A model generated the notes under the pieces. The model was not told the DNA's origin, did not search any database, and was given only the letters and a program-made list of their open reading frames with translations. DNA of 6,597 bases. Source: Syntrophaceae bacterium UBA6255 (lineage in GTDB: Bacteria; Desulfobacterota; Syntrophia; Syntrophales; Smithellaceae). Location: the NCBI GenBank assembly GCA_002441205.1, contig DJVN01000260.1, forward strand, positions 1-6,597, written 5' to 3'. The translations under genes were made by a program, and so were the position numbers. How positions within the stretch are numbered: position 1 is the first letter of the stretch; the number at the start of each line of letters is the position of its first letter. This document shows positions 1-5,730 of the stretch, one piece after another.

Positions 1-20
1 TTTTTAAGGCAAAGAGCAAA

Positions 21-623
21 ATGATGGTGTTAAAAAAAATATTCGTAAAATATATATTCATCATACTGGTTTTATCAATAGTTGCCTGCGGCGGTTTGAA
101 TTTTAATCTGCTGGCGCCCGAGGCAATAGATTTTCATCCGCAAAGGATTGCCTTGTTTCCAATAGAAGTCTGGAATCATAAGGATGCCGATTCCAGAAAA
201 ATTGTTGAAGAAGTTGTCAAGAGTGTATTAATTAAAAAGAAATTGTATTTCGAGGTTACGGATGTTGAAAACTTTCAAAAACAGGTTCTTGCCAATCAAG
301 AATTGAAACAAGCAAAAGACGAGTATCTTTCCAAACAACGACTACTGGATTTTTATGATGCTACTTTAAGCAGGAAAATTGGAGAATTAACTCAAATTGA
401 CGCTTTTTTGCTATTATCCGTTGACGAATGGAAATATACCGAACAGGGTGATAAAAAAATGGCGCAGGTTGGCTTGACCATGGAAATGTATGATGTGGCT
501 ACGGGTAAATTGATGTGGAAAGCGAGTCATGCCATAGTAAAAGAATATATGTTAATAAAACCCGCATTACCGGATATTGCCCGTGACGTTGCTAGTAAGA
601 TGGCGAATTACATGCCTCATTAA
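21..623 (+). CDS. Putative outer-membrane-associated lipoprotein, GNA1162/CsgG-like type
   Basis: Residues 1-22 form a signal peptide with a Lys-rich start, a hydrophobic run and an IVAC lipobox that puts the lipidated cysteine at residue 23. The residue after it is Gly rather than Asp, which favours sorting to the outer membrane. The mature part begins with a Pro-containing linker, then a beta strand (RIALFPIEVW, about 42-51). A helical, charged stretch follows at about 80-120, then alternating strands near 126-135 and 147-170 ending in TGKLMWKAS. This 'strand-FP...D..TGKLLW' layout resembles GNA1162 (DUF799) and related CsgG/LpoB-like periplasmic folds. The resemblance is by eye only, and no enzymatic residues are apparent. 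ATG 21 and ATG 24 are both possible starts, with a weak AAGG at 6-9. It lies 41 bases before the nfu-like gene, and what precedes it is outside the window. The gene is confident, the family tentative. Confidence 0.75.
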   Translation: MMVLKKIFVKYIFIILVLSIVACGGLNFNLLAPEAIDFHPQRIALFPIEVWNHKDADSRKIVEEVVKSVLIKKKLYFEVTDVENFQKQVLANQELKQAKDEYLSKQRLLDFYDATLSRKIGELTQIDAFLLLSVDEWKYTEQGDKKMAQVGLTMEMYDVATGKLMWKASHAIVKEYMLIKPALPDIARDVASKMANYMPH

Positions 624-664
624 GCGGATGCAAAAATTGAAATAATATTTTATGGAGAAATACA

Positions 665-886
665 ATGAAAGAAGAAGTTCAGAAAGCGATTGATACCATA
701 AGGCCGAGCTTACAGGCTGACGGCGGTGATGTGGAACTTGTCGAGGTCACTGACGACGGGATCGTCAAAGTTAAATTAACCGGCGCCTGCCGGGGTTGTC
801 CCATGTCTCAGATGACCTTGAAAATGGGTATAGAAAAAGTCATTAAGCAACAAATACCGGCTGTAAAGGAAATCATAGCTGTTTAA
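665..886 (+). CDS. NifU C-terminal (Nfu) domain protein, Fe-S cluster carrier
   Basis: This 73-residue protein consists of a single NifU C-terminal domain. It has the family hallmarks: an N-terminal helix leading to RPSLQADGGDVELVEV (about 13-28), then strands, then GACRGCPMS with the CxxC cysteines at 42 and 45, then a helix (TLKMGIEKVIKQ) and a short terminal strand. In this family the two cysteines of each subunit pair in a dimer to hold a [4Fe-4S] cluster that is passed to apoproteins in the cytoplasm. The N-terminal IscU-like and central domains of full NifU are absent, as in the stand-alone Nfu proteins common in bacteria. GGAG at 654-657 stands 7 bases before the ATG, supporting this start. 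A ferredoxin gene follows 115 bases downstream and is a plausible client; that link is inference. Confidence 0.93.
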   Translation: MKEEVQKAIDTIRPSLQADGGDVELVEVTDDGIVKVKLTGACRGCPMSQMTLKMGIEKVIKQQIPAVKEIIAV

Positions 887-935
887 AATAATTTATGGTC
901 ATAACGGCGGGTAATTTTTGATGAACAATATATTG

Positions 936-956
936 CCTGACAGATGATTTGTCGGG
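936..956 (+). terminator. Weak hairpin between the nfu-like gene and the ferredoxin
   Basis: CCTGACA (936-942) pairs with TGTCGGG (950-956) around a 7-base loop, giving seven pairs including one G-T. It is followed by an AT-rich stretch containing TTTTT at 964-968. It could be a weak terminator or a 5' leader element of the ferredoxin message. The stem is short and the T-run is displaced by about seven bases, so confidence is low. Confidence 0.25.
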
Positions 957-985
957 GAATTATATTTTTGAAATAATTATTTAAA

Positions 986-991
986 AAGGAG
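986..991 (+). promoter_or_regulatory. Shine-Dalgarno site of the ferredoxin gene
   Basis: AAGGAG lies 10 bases before the ATG at 1002. It is one of the best ribosome-binding sites on the plus strand here. It fixes the start of the short ferredoxin and argues against the overlapping frame that begins at 1018. Confidence 0.85.
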
Positions 992-1001
992 CAAAAAGAT
1001 T

Positions 1002-1181
1002 ATGGCATATGTGATTAATGATGAGTGTATCGCTTGCGGTTCATGTGAAAGTGAATGTCCCAAAGGAGCAATTTCCGAAGGCGAAGACAAGTATGTTATC
1101 GACCCTAAGCTTTGTGATGACTGCGGAAGCTGTGCCGAGCAATGTCCGGTTGAAGCAATCGTTCCCGGTGACGGGAAATAA
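1002..1181 (+). CDS. 2[4Fe-4S] clostridial-type ferredoxin (59 aa)
   Basis: Translating from ATG 1002 to TAA 1179-1181 gives a 59-residue protein starting MAYVINDECIACGSC. It carries two complete cluster motifs: C9-x2-C12-x2-C15-x3-C19-Pro and C38-x2-C41-x2-C44-x3-C48-Pro. In this family the first three cysteines of each motif plus the last of the other ligate two [4Fe-4S] clusters, making a small cytoplasmic low-potential electron carrier. The length is normal for the clostridial type, and the two halves show the usual internal duplication. AAGGAG stands 10 bases upstream. The gene sits after a single-domain Nfu carrier and is followed within 20 bases by a strong hairpin, so it is probably the last gene of its transcript. 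A frame at 1018-1212 overlaps it but encodes no recognisable protein. The partner enzymes cannot be told from this window. Confidence 0.96.
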   Translation: MAYVINDECIACGSCESECPKGAISEGEDKYVIDPKLCDDCGSCAEQCPVEAIVPGDGK

Positions 1182-1200
1182 TTTGTTTACGAAAAAAAAG

Positions 1201-1241
1201 AGCTGGGAATAAATCTTGTCTTGGGCTGATTATTCCCAGCT
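1201..1241 (+). terminator. Probable intrinsic terminator after the ferredoxin gene
   Basis: AGCTGGGAATAA (1201-1212) is the exact reverse complement of 1230-1241, giving a 12-bp stem with a 17-base loop and then TTGTTTATT. The upstream side has a run of eight A (1192-1199), so the element could also stop minus-strand transcripts. It separates the nfu/ferredoxin region from the tmk operon. The downstream T-run is interrupted, so some read-through is possible. Confidence 0.65.
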
Positions 1242-1283
1242 TTGTTTATTGATGGTTTTAACATTTCCGCTTCAGATAACCAT

Positions 1284-1289
1284 TATAAT
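1284..1289 (+). promoter_or_regulatory. Candidate sigma-70 -10 element for the tmk operon
   Basis: A perfect TATAAT lies just after the preceding terminator and 48 bases before the tmk start. No good -35 is seen at the ideal distance: TTAACA at 1258-1263 is 20 bases away, which is too long, and the 17-base position reads ACATTT. The location is right for an operon promoter, but in AT-rich DNA a lone -10 is weak evidence. Confidence 0.4.
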
Positions 1290-1325
1290 TTAAAAAAGAT
1301 TAACATTAACATCACGTGTCTGCAA

Positions 1326-1332
1326 AGAAGGA
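1326..1332 (+). promoter_or_regulatory. Shine-Dalgarno site that decides the tmk TTG start
   Basis: AGAAGGA lies 5 bases before TTG 1338. The open frame extends back to 1242, but that extension has no ribosome site and overlaps the last base-pair positions of the hairpin. The site therefore supports the TTG as the true start. Confidence 0.7.
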
Positions 1333-1337
1333 TTACA

Positions 1338-1982
1338 TTGAGAAAAAAATTCATTACTTTTGAGGGTATCGAAGGTTCGGGAAAATCAACCCAGATCAAG
1401 CTTGTTGCCGAATATCTTATTCCCAAGAGCGTTTCTTTAATTGTTACCCAGGAACCTTCCGGTACGGACATCGGCCGAAAAATCGGGAATATCCTCTTTA
1501 ATCGGGAACACCATCATCTCTGCGCGGAAACGGAAATGTTTTTGTTTTGCGCAGCCCGCGCCCAGCATGTTCGTGAGGTGATTATACCGGCGCTGGAGCA
1601 AAATAAAATTGTTTTATGCGATCGTTTTTCCGACGCCACATATGCTTATCAGGGTTTCGGGCGTGGTATCGATCATGATATGATCAAGTTGATCAATGAT
1701 TATTCTGCCATGCTGTTAAAACCGGACCTGACTTTATTGTTTGATTTGCCGGTTGAAATCGGACTGAAAAGGGCGACGGAACGGAATAATCAATTAAAAG
1801 ACCCTGCCGCGGCTGATCGTTTTGAAAGAGAAAAATTTGATTTCCACACGCGTATTCGAGAAGGTTACCTTGATATTTCCAGAAAAGAACCTGAGCGTTT
1901 CCAGGTGATTGACGCCAACCGCGATGTTGATGTTATTCAGGAAGAAGTACGCCGCTGTATAAGTGATTTTATTAATCTGTGA
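1338..1982 (+). CDS. tmk: Thymidylate kinase (dTMP kinase)
   Basis: The enzyme phosphorylates dTMP to dTDP with ATP, a required step of dTTP synthesis in the cytoplasm. From TTG 1338 the protein has 214 residues, the usual length. The P-loop is GIEGSGKST (10-18). EPSGTDIGRKI (39-49) matches the EPGGT..G..I motif of the family. DRFSDATYAYQG (95-106) is the DR(Y/F)..S..AYQG signature that holds dTMP. FDLPVEIGLKRATERN (135-150) precedes the LID region up to about 165. There is no basic residue within the P-loop and there are arginines in the LID, as in the E. coli-type enzymes. The frame remains open back to 1242, but those 32 extra residues precede the conserved MRKKFITFEGIEG start and lack a ribosome site, so TTG with AGAAGGA upstream was chosen. 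It is the first gene of the tmk-holB-ricT-metG operon, with 30 bases to holB. Confidence 0.96.
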   Translation: MRKKFITFEGIEGSGKSTQIKLVAEYLIPKSVSLIVTQEPSGTDIGRKIGNILFNREHHHLCAETEMFLFCAARAQHVREVIIPALEQNKIVLCDRFSDATYAYQGFGRGIDHDMIKLINDYSAMLLKPDLTLLFDLPVEIGLKRATERNNQLKDPAAADRFEREKFDFHTRIREGYLDISRKEPERFQVIDANRDVDVIQEEVRRCISDFINL

Positions 1983-2012
1983 CATGAATCTTTAAATAAA
2001 TGTCTTTGAATT

Positions 2013-2993
2013 ATGTCATTTGGCGATATTTACGGTCATGAAAAGAAAATAGAAATTCTCCAAAAAACTCTGGCTCAAAAGCGGACAGGGCACGCGTATC
2101 TCTTTAGCGGCATTCCGGCCATCGGCAAGAAAACTTTAGCTCTGGAATTTATCAAAGCCATCAACTGCGAAAAAGTTGAGTCTCTTGTCGATTCCTGCGG
2201 CGAATGTGCTTCCTGCCGGAAAATTCAGCACGAAAGTCATCCCGATGTCTTTTTTGTTCAAGCCGAGGGCCAATTTATTCGCATCGCCTCCATTCGTCAA
2301 ATTCAGGAAAGGACCAAATGTAAGCCCCTGGAAGCAAGAAGAAGAGCTTTTATTATTGATGATGCGGATAAAATGAATGAAGAGGCGGCCAATTCTCTTT
2401 TAAAAATGCTTGAAGAACCTTCTTTAGTCAATATTTTGATTCTGGTCACAGCCAGGCCATATTTCATGCCCCAGACGATTATTTCCCGCTGCCAGCACTT
2501 GCGCTTCAATCCATTGAGTTCTGAAACAGTGGTCAGATTTCTTGTCAATGAGAAGAGTATGGATCATAGTAAAGCAATTCTTCTGGCTGCGCTATCCGGA
2601 GGTTCAATTGGCAATGCATTAGAATTGCATAAAGATGATATTTTTGCCTATCGGACGGAGTTGTTCAATTTACTCGCTGCGGCGAACAAAAAAGATCCTT
2701 TCAGTTTGATTAACCTGGCTTCTTGTCTGGGAAGAAAAAAAAAGGATGTCAGACAGGGGTTGAATATTATGAATGCTTTCTTTCGCGATATTCTTGTTTT
2801 TAAAGAAGTTAGAAACAACGCAGTGTTAATTAATCGGGATTATTGTTCTTTTATTGCGGCTTGTGCCGAACGGTTATCCTGTGAGCAAATCCTTCAGAAT
2901 ATGGAACAGATTGAAAAAGCGGAGTATGTAATAGGACAGAATGTCAATAAATCATTGACTTTAGAAACGATGGCATTTAAGTTAAACTACTAA
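2013..2993 (+). CDS. holB: DNA polymerase III clamp loader, delta' subunit
   Basis: Delta' is the structural AAA+ subunit of the clamp loader that places the sliding clamp on primed DNA. The 326-residue protein starts with SFGDIYGHEKKIEILQ and has a degenerate Walker A, GIPAIGKKT (33-41). A zinc module follows with Cys 52, 62, 65 and 68, the spacing usual for delta'. Walker B is AFIIDDAD (112-119), followed by NSLLKMLEEP (127-136) and the SRC sensor motif at 158-160. Residues from about 170 on are the less conserved lid and C-terminal collar domains. The missing canonical GxxGxGK glycine fits delta', which usually does not hydrolyse ATP. The more active DnaX has a proper P-loop. A stop at 2007-2009 in frame just upstream forces the ATG at 2013, yet no Shine-Dalgarno is visible, so translation may be coupled to tmk 30 bases before. 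ricT follows after 17 bases. Confidence 0.95.
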   Translation: MSFGDIYGHEKKIEILQKTLAQKRTGHAYLFSGIPAIGKKTLALEFIKAINCEKVESLVDSCGECASCRKIQHESHPDVFFVQAEGQFIRIASIRQIQERTKCKPLEARRRAFIIDDADKMNEEAANSLLKMLEEPSLVNILILVTARPYFMPQTIISRCQHLRFNPLSSETVVRFLVNEKSMDHSKAILLAALSGGSIGNALELHKDDIFAYRTELFNLLAAANKKDPFSLINLASCLGRKKKDVRQGLNIMNAFFRDILVFKEVRNNAVLINRDYCSFIAACAERLSCEQILQNMEQIEKAEYVIGQNVNKSLTLETMAFKLNY

Positions 2994-3010
2994 ATGAAGG
3001 TAGGGAAAAA

Positions 3011-3766
3011 TTGCTTGTAAATATTATCGGAGTCAAATTTAAAAAAGAAGGCAGAGTATATAATTTCAACGCTGCAGATCTGATCTTGCATAAAAATGAT
3101 CAGGTTATCGTTGATACCGATAACGGCCTTGCTCTTGGCGTTGTTGCCACGGATGTCAAAAGATACCAGCCATCAGAAGTTCCTGCCAATCTGAAAAAAA
3201 TTGTTCGTAAAGTGACGGCTGAAGACATTCACATAAAGAAAGAAAACGATATTCTCGAGAATGAAGCTTGGAAATTTTGCATGGAAAGAATCCAGAAAAG
3301 AGAGCTTTCCATGAAACTGGTTGACGTGGACTGCCTTTTTGAAAAAAATAAAATAATATTTTATTTTACCGCAGAAAGCAGGGTCGATTTTCGCGAGCTT
3401 GTCAAGGATCTTGTGCAAAAATTCAAAATGAGGATAGAGCTTAAACAGATTGGCGCCCGTCAGGAAACACGCATGATCAAAGGCATTGCCGTTTGCGGCC
3501 GGATGGTGTGCTGTGCCGGGATACTACAGAATCTGGACAGGGTGACGGTGAAGATGGCCAAGGAACAAAGCATGTCTCTTAACCCGGAAAAAATTTCCGG
3601 GTTGTGTGGTCGTTTGATGTGCTGTCTGGCCTTTGAATATGACGGATATGCGGGTAAGAAAAAATCTCACAAACCTGCCAAGGCTCATGGTGGAGACGTT
3701 CATACAAAGGAAGAAAAACAGACGTTGGATCTGGAAAAATTGGATGAAATTGATAATTTTCAGTAA
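3011..3766 (+). CDS. ricT: PSP1-domain protein, RicT/YaaT-like iron-sulfur regulator
   Basis: This 251-residue protein starts directly with the PSP1 fold (LVNIIGVKFKKEGRVYNF). It carries two cysteine motifs, CGRMVCC (Cys 162, 167, 168) and CGRLMCC (Cys 199, 204, 205), flanking the highly conserved KMAKEQSMSLNPEKISGLCG. These features identify the RicT (YaaT) family. In Bacillus subtilis RicT works with RicA and RicF in an Fe-S-containing complex that stimulates RNase Y-dependent mRNA processing, sporulation and competence. The role in Gram-negative bacteria is not established. Residues after about 213 form a Lys/Glu-rich, probably disordered tail. The start is TTG 3011: an in-frame stop at 2978-2980 leaves no better upstream codon, and GAAGG (2996-3000) is 10 bases before it. 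The gene lies between holB and metG, as yaaT lies near holB and metS in Bacillus, though the intervening Bacillus genes are absent. RicA and RicF are not in this window. Confidence 0.9.
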   Translation: MLVNIIGVKFKKEGRVYNFNAADLILHKNDQVIVDTDNGLALGVVATDVKRYQPSEVPANLKKIVRKVTAEDIHIKKENDILENEAWKFCMERIQKRELSMKLVDVDCLFEKNKIIFYFTAESRVDFRELVKDLVQKFKMRIELKQIGARQETRMIKGIAVCGRMVCCAGILQNLDRVTVKMAKEQSMSLNPEKISGLCGRLMCCLAFEYDGYAGKKKSHKPAKAHGGDVHTKEEKQTLDLEKLDEIDNFQ

Positions 3767-3787
3767 TGGATTGGAGAAGCTATTGAT

Positions 3788-5686
3788 ATGCCAAATTCGT
3801 TTTATATAACGACCCCTATTTATTACGTCAATGCTTCGCCACACATCGGGCACGCCTACACGACCATTGTCGCCGATGTTCTGGCCAGATATCATCGGAT
3901 GATTGGCGATAAAACTTTTTTTGTCACCGGAACTGACGAGCACGGCGACAAAATTGCGGAAGCGGCACAGAAAGCAGGAATAACGCCTAAAGAATACGCG
4001 GATAAAATAAGCGCGCAATTTCGCGCTCTTTGTCCCGAGCTTTCCATTTCCAATGATTACTTTATCAGAACAACCGATAATAACCATATTGAAACAGTCC
4101 GTTATATTCTGCAAAAAGTATACGATGCCGGCGATATTTATTTTGGCAGCTACGGCGGTTACTATTGCTTCGGATGTGAAAGATTTTTAACAGAGAAGGA
4201 AATCCTTGACGGGAAATGTCCGGAACACGGGAGAGAACCGCAGTATATTGAAGAAAAAAATTATTTTTTCAAAATGAGCAAATATCAGGATTGGCTCATT
4301 GATCATATCAAAAATAATCCTGATTTTATCCGGCCGGAAAGATATAAAAATGAAGCCCTGGCTTTCCTGCGTGATCCTCTGGAAGATCTCTGCATTTCCC
4401 GCCCCAAGACACGATTGGAATGGGGCATTACGCTGCCTTTTGATGAAAATTACGTAACCTATGTCTGGTTTGACGCCCTGATTAATTACGTGACGGCTCT
4501 GGGTTATCCTGATGGGGAAAATTTTAAAACGTTCTGGCCGGCGGCTGAGCATCTGATTGCCAAAGATATTTTAAAGCCACACGGTATTTACTGGCCGACA
4601 ATGCTTAAAGCGGCGGGGATCGAACCTTATCGGCATCTGAATGTTCACGGTTACTGGAATTCGGATCAGAGCAAGATGTCCAAGAGCCTCGGCAATATCG
4701 TCCGCCCGCTGGATTTGAAAGATAAATACGGTCTGGACGCGTTTCGTTATTTTCTTTTGAGGGACATGGTTTTCGGTCTGGATTCCAATTTTTCTGAAGA
4801 AGCCTTTGTTCAGAGACTGAATTCGGATTTGGCCAATGATTTGGGCAATCTGGTCAGCCGGACTATTACTATGGCCATTAAATATTGTGACGGCAAAGTG
4901 CCGGAAATCAGCCCTGGAGATGAAAATTCTGTACTTTGTGACGCTTCGCTGAGAACTGTTGCTGAGGTTGAATCAAGTTTCAAAGAGTTGTCCCTGCATA
5001 AAGCCCTGATTGCCATCTGGGATTTCATTAATATCACCAACAAGTACATCGTCGAGAACGAACCGTGGACGCTGGGAAAAAATCCTGCAAATAATGAAAA
5101 ACTGACGGCGATTATGTACAGGCTGCTTTCGGCATTGCGTTCAATAGCCATTCTTATTTCACCTTTTATGCCACAGACTACGGCAAACATTCTGCAACAG
5201 ATTGGAGCGACTGAAGATAAAAATCTGAATCTGGACAGCATAAAAAGGAATGATGTTTTGAAAGCGGGGAGTCCCTTGACGCGGGAAGAATCACTTTTCC
5301 CGCGCATCGTTCAGGAGAAAGGAAATGCGCCACCGGATAAGAAAAAATCCGTCATGGATTTGAAACCAGAGATTGATTACGAGGAATTCGCAAAAGTGGA
5401 TTTACGTGCGGCGAAAATTCTGGCGGCGGAAGCAGTGCCTAAATCCAACAAGCTTTTGAAACTTAAGGTTGATATCGGAGAAGAACGCACGATCATCGCC
5501 GGTATTGGCAAGGATTATACTCCGGATCAATTAGTAGGCAGACAGATATTGGTTGTGGCCAATTTAAAACCGGTGAAACTGATGGGCGTGGAATCTTATG
5601 GAATGCTTCTGGCTACTGATACGGATCAAGGACTGACTGTTTTGACTTTTGACCGTGAAGCAAAAACAGGCGGGAAAATCAGGTAG
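3788..5686 (+). CDS. metG: Methionyl-tRNA synthetase with C-terminal tRNA-binding domain
   Basis: This cytoplasmic class I synthetase attaches methionine to initiator and elongator tRNA-Met. It has 632 residues. The catalytic Rossmann domain opens with FYITTPIYYVNASPHIGHAY, with the HIGH signature at 19-22. The connective peptide bears a single zinc knuckle with Cys 127, Cys 130, Cys 144 and His 147, as in Thermus-type enzymes. KMSKS is at 296-300. The helical anticodon-binding domain (about 340-505) includes NKYIVENEPW (418-427), where the Asn and Trp are the usual anticodon-contact positions. After a charged linker (about 506-527), residues 528-632 form an EMAP-II/Trbp111-like tRNA-binding and dimerisation domain (VDLRAAKILAAE, then NLKPVKLMGVESYGMLL). 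The second signature region reads HLIAKDILKPH (255-265) where most members have HLIGKDI. GGAG at 3773-3776 is 11 bases before the ATG. It is the last gene of the operon, 21 bases after ricT, and its stop lies directly before a terminator. Confidence 0.98.
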   Translation: MPNSFYITTPIYYVNASPHIGHAYTTIVADVLARYHRMIGDKTFFVTGTDEHGDKIAEAAQKAGITPKEYADKISAQFRALCPELSISNDYFIRTTDNNHIETVRYILQKVYDAGDIYFGSYGGYYCFGCERFLTEKEILDGKCPEHGREPQYIEEKNYFFKMSKYQDWLIDHIKNNPDFIRPERYKNEALAFLRDPLEDLCISRPKTRLEWGITLPFDENYVTYVWFDALINYVTALGYPDGENFKTFWPAAEHLIAKDILKPHGIYWPTMLKAAGIEPYRHLNVHGYWNSDQSKMSKSLGNIVRPLDLKDKYGLDAFRYFLLRDMVFGLDSNFSEEAFVQRLNSDLANDLGNLVSRTITMAIKYCDGKVPEISPGDENSVLCDASLRTVAEVESSFKELSLHKALIAIWDFINITNKYIVENEPWTLGKNPANNEKLTAIMYRLLSALRSIAILISPFMPQTTANILQQIGATEDKNLNLDSIKRNDVLKAGSPLTREESLFPRIVQEKGNAPPDKKKSVMDLKPEIDYEEFAKVDLRAAKILAAEAVPKSNKLLKLKVDIGEERTIIAGIGKDYTPDQLVGRQILVVANLKPVKLMGVESYGMLLATDTDQGLTVLTFDREAKTGGKIR

Positions 5687-5718
5687 CCGCTCTTCTTGGA
5701 AGAAGAGCGGATTTTTTT
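5687..5718 (+). terminator. Intrinsic terminator of the tmk-metG operon
   Basis: CCGCTCTTCT (5687-5696) pairs perfectly with AGAAGAGCGG (5701-5710) around a TGGA loop, followed by A and seven T (5712-5718). The stem begins at the base after the metG stop. It is a textbook rho-independent terminator for plus-strand transcripts. On the minus strand the same hairpin is not followed by a T-run, so it would serve the convergent gene poorly. Confidence 0.93.
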
Positions 5719-5730
5719 ACAGCTTTACAC

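Noticed and set aside
255..623. Charged helical region of the lipoprotein considered as a coiled coil
   Set aside because: No sustained heptad pattern is visible, so it is described only as a charged helical stretch.
949..977. Possible promoter TTGTCG-17-AATAAT before the ferredoxin
   Set aside because: The -35 matches only four of six bases, and transcription would begin at or within the Shine-Dalgarno, leaving almost no leader.
1018..1212. 64-codon plus-strand frame overlapping the ferredoxin
   Set aside because: The ferredoxin frame has two complete cluster motifs and the Shine-Dalgarno; this frame has neither and runs into the hairpin.
1300..1318. TTAACATTAACAT direct repeat followed by CACGTG palindrome upstream of tmk
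   Set aside because: Two 6-base copies and one 6-base palindrome are expected by chance in such DNA, and no known operator matches.
1242..1337. Possible 32-residue N-terminal extension of thymidylate kinase
   Set aside because: It lacks a ribosome site, begins inside the terminator, precedes the conserved family N-terminus, and contains a TATAAT promoter-like element. TTG 1338 has a good site.
2994..3020. Eight-codon mini-frame (MKVGKNCL) overlapping the RicT start
   Set aside because: It is too short to judge and may be chance; the GAAGG and GGG within it more simply serve as the RicT ribosome site.
3524..4114. 196-codon minus-strand open frame across the RicT-metG junction
   Set aside because: It is antisense to two clearly conserved genes and its translation shows no family features.
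4810..5307. 165-codon minus-strand open frame inside metG
   Set aside because: It is fully antisense to the conserved anticodon-binding domain of MetRS and has no recognisable motif.
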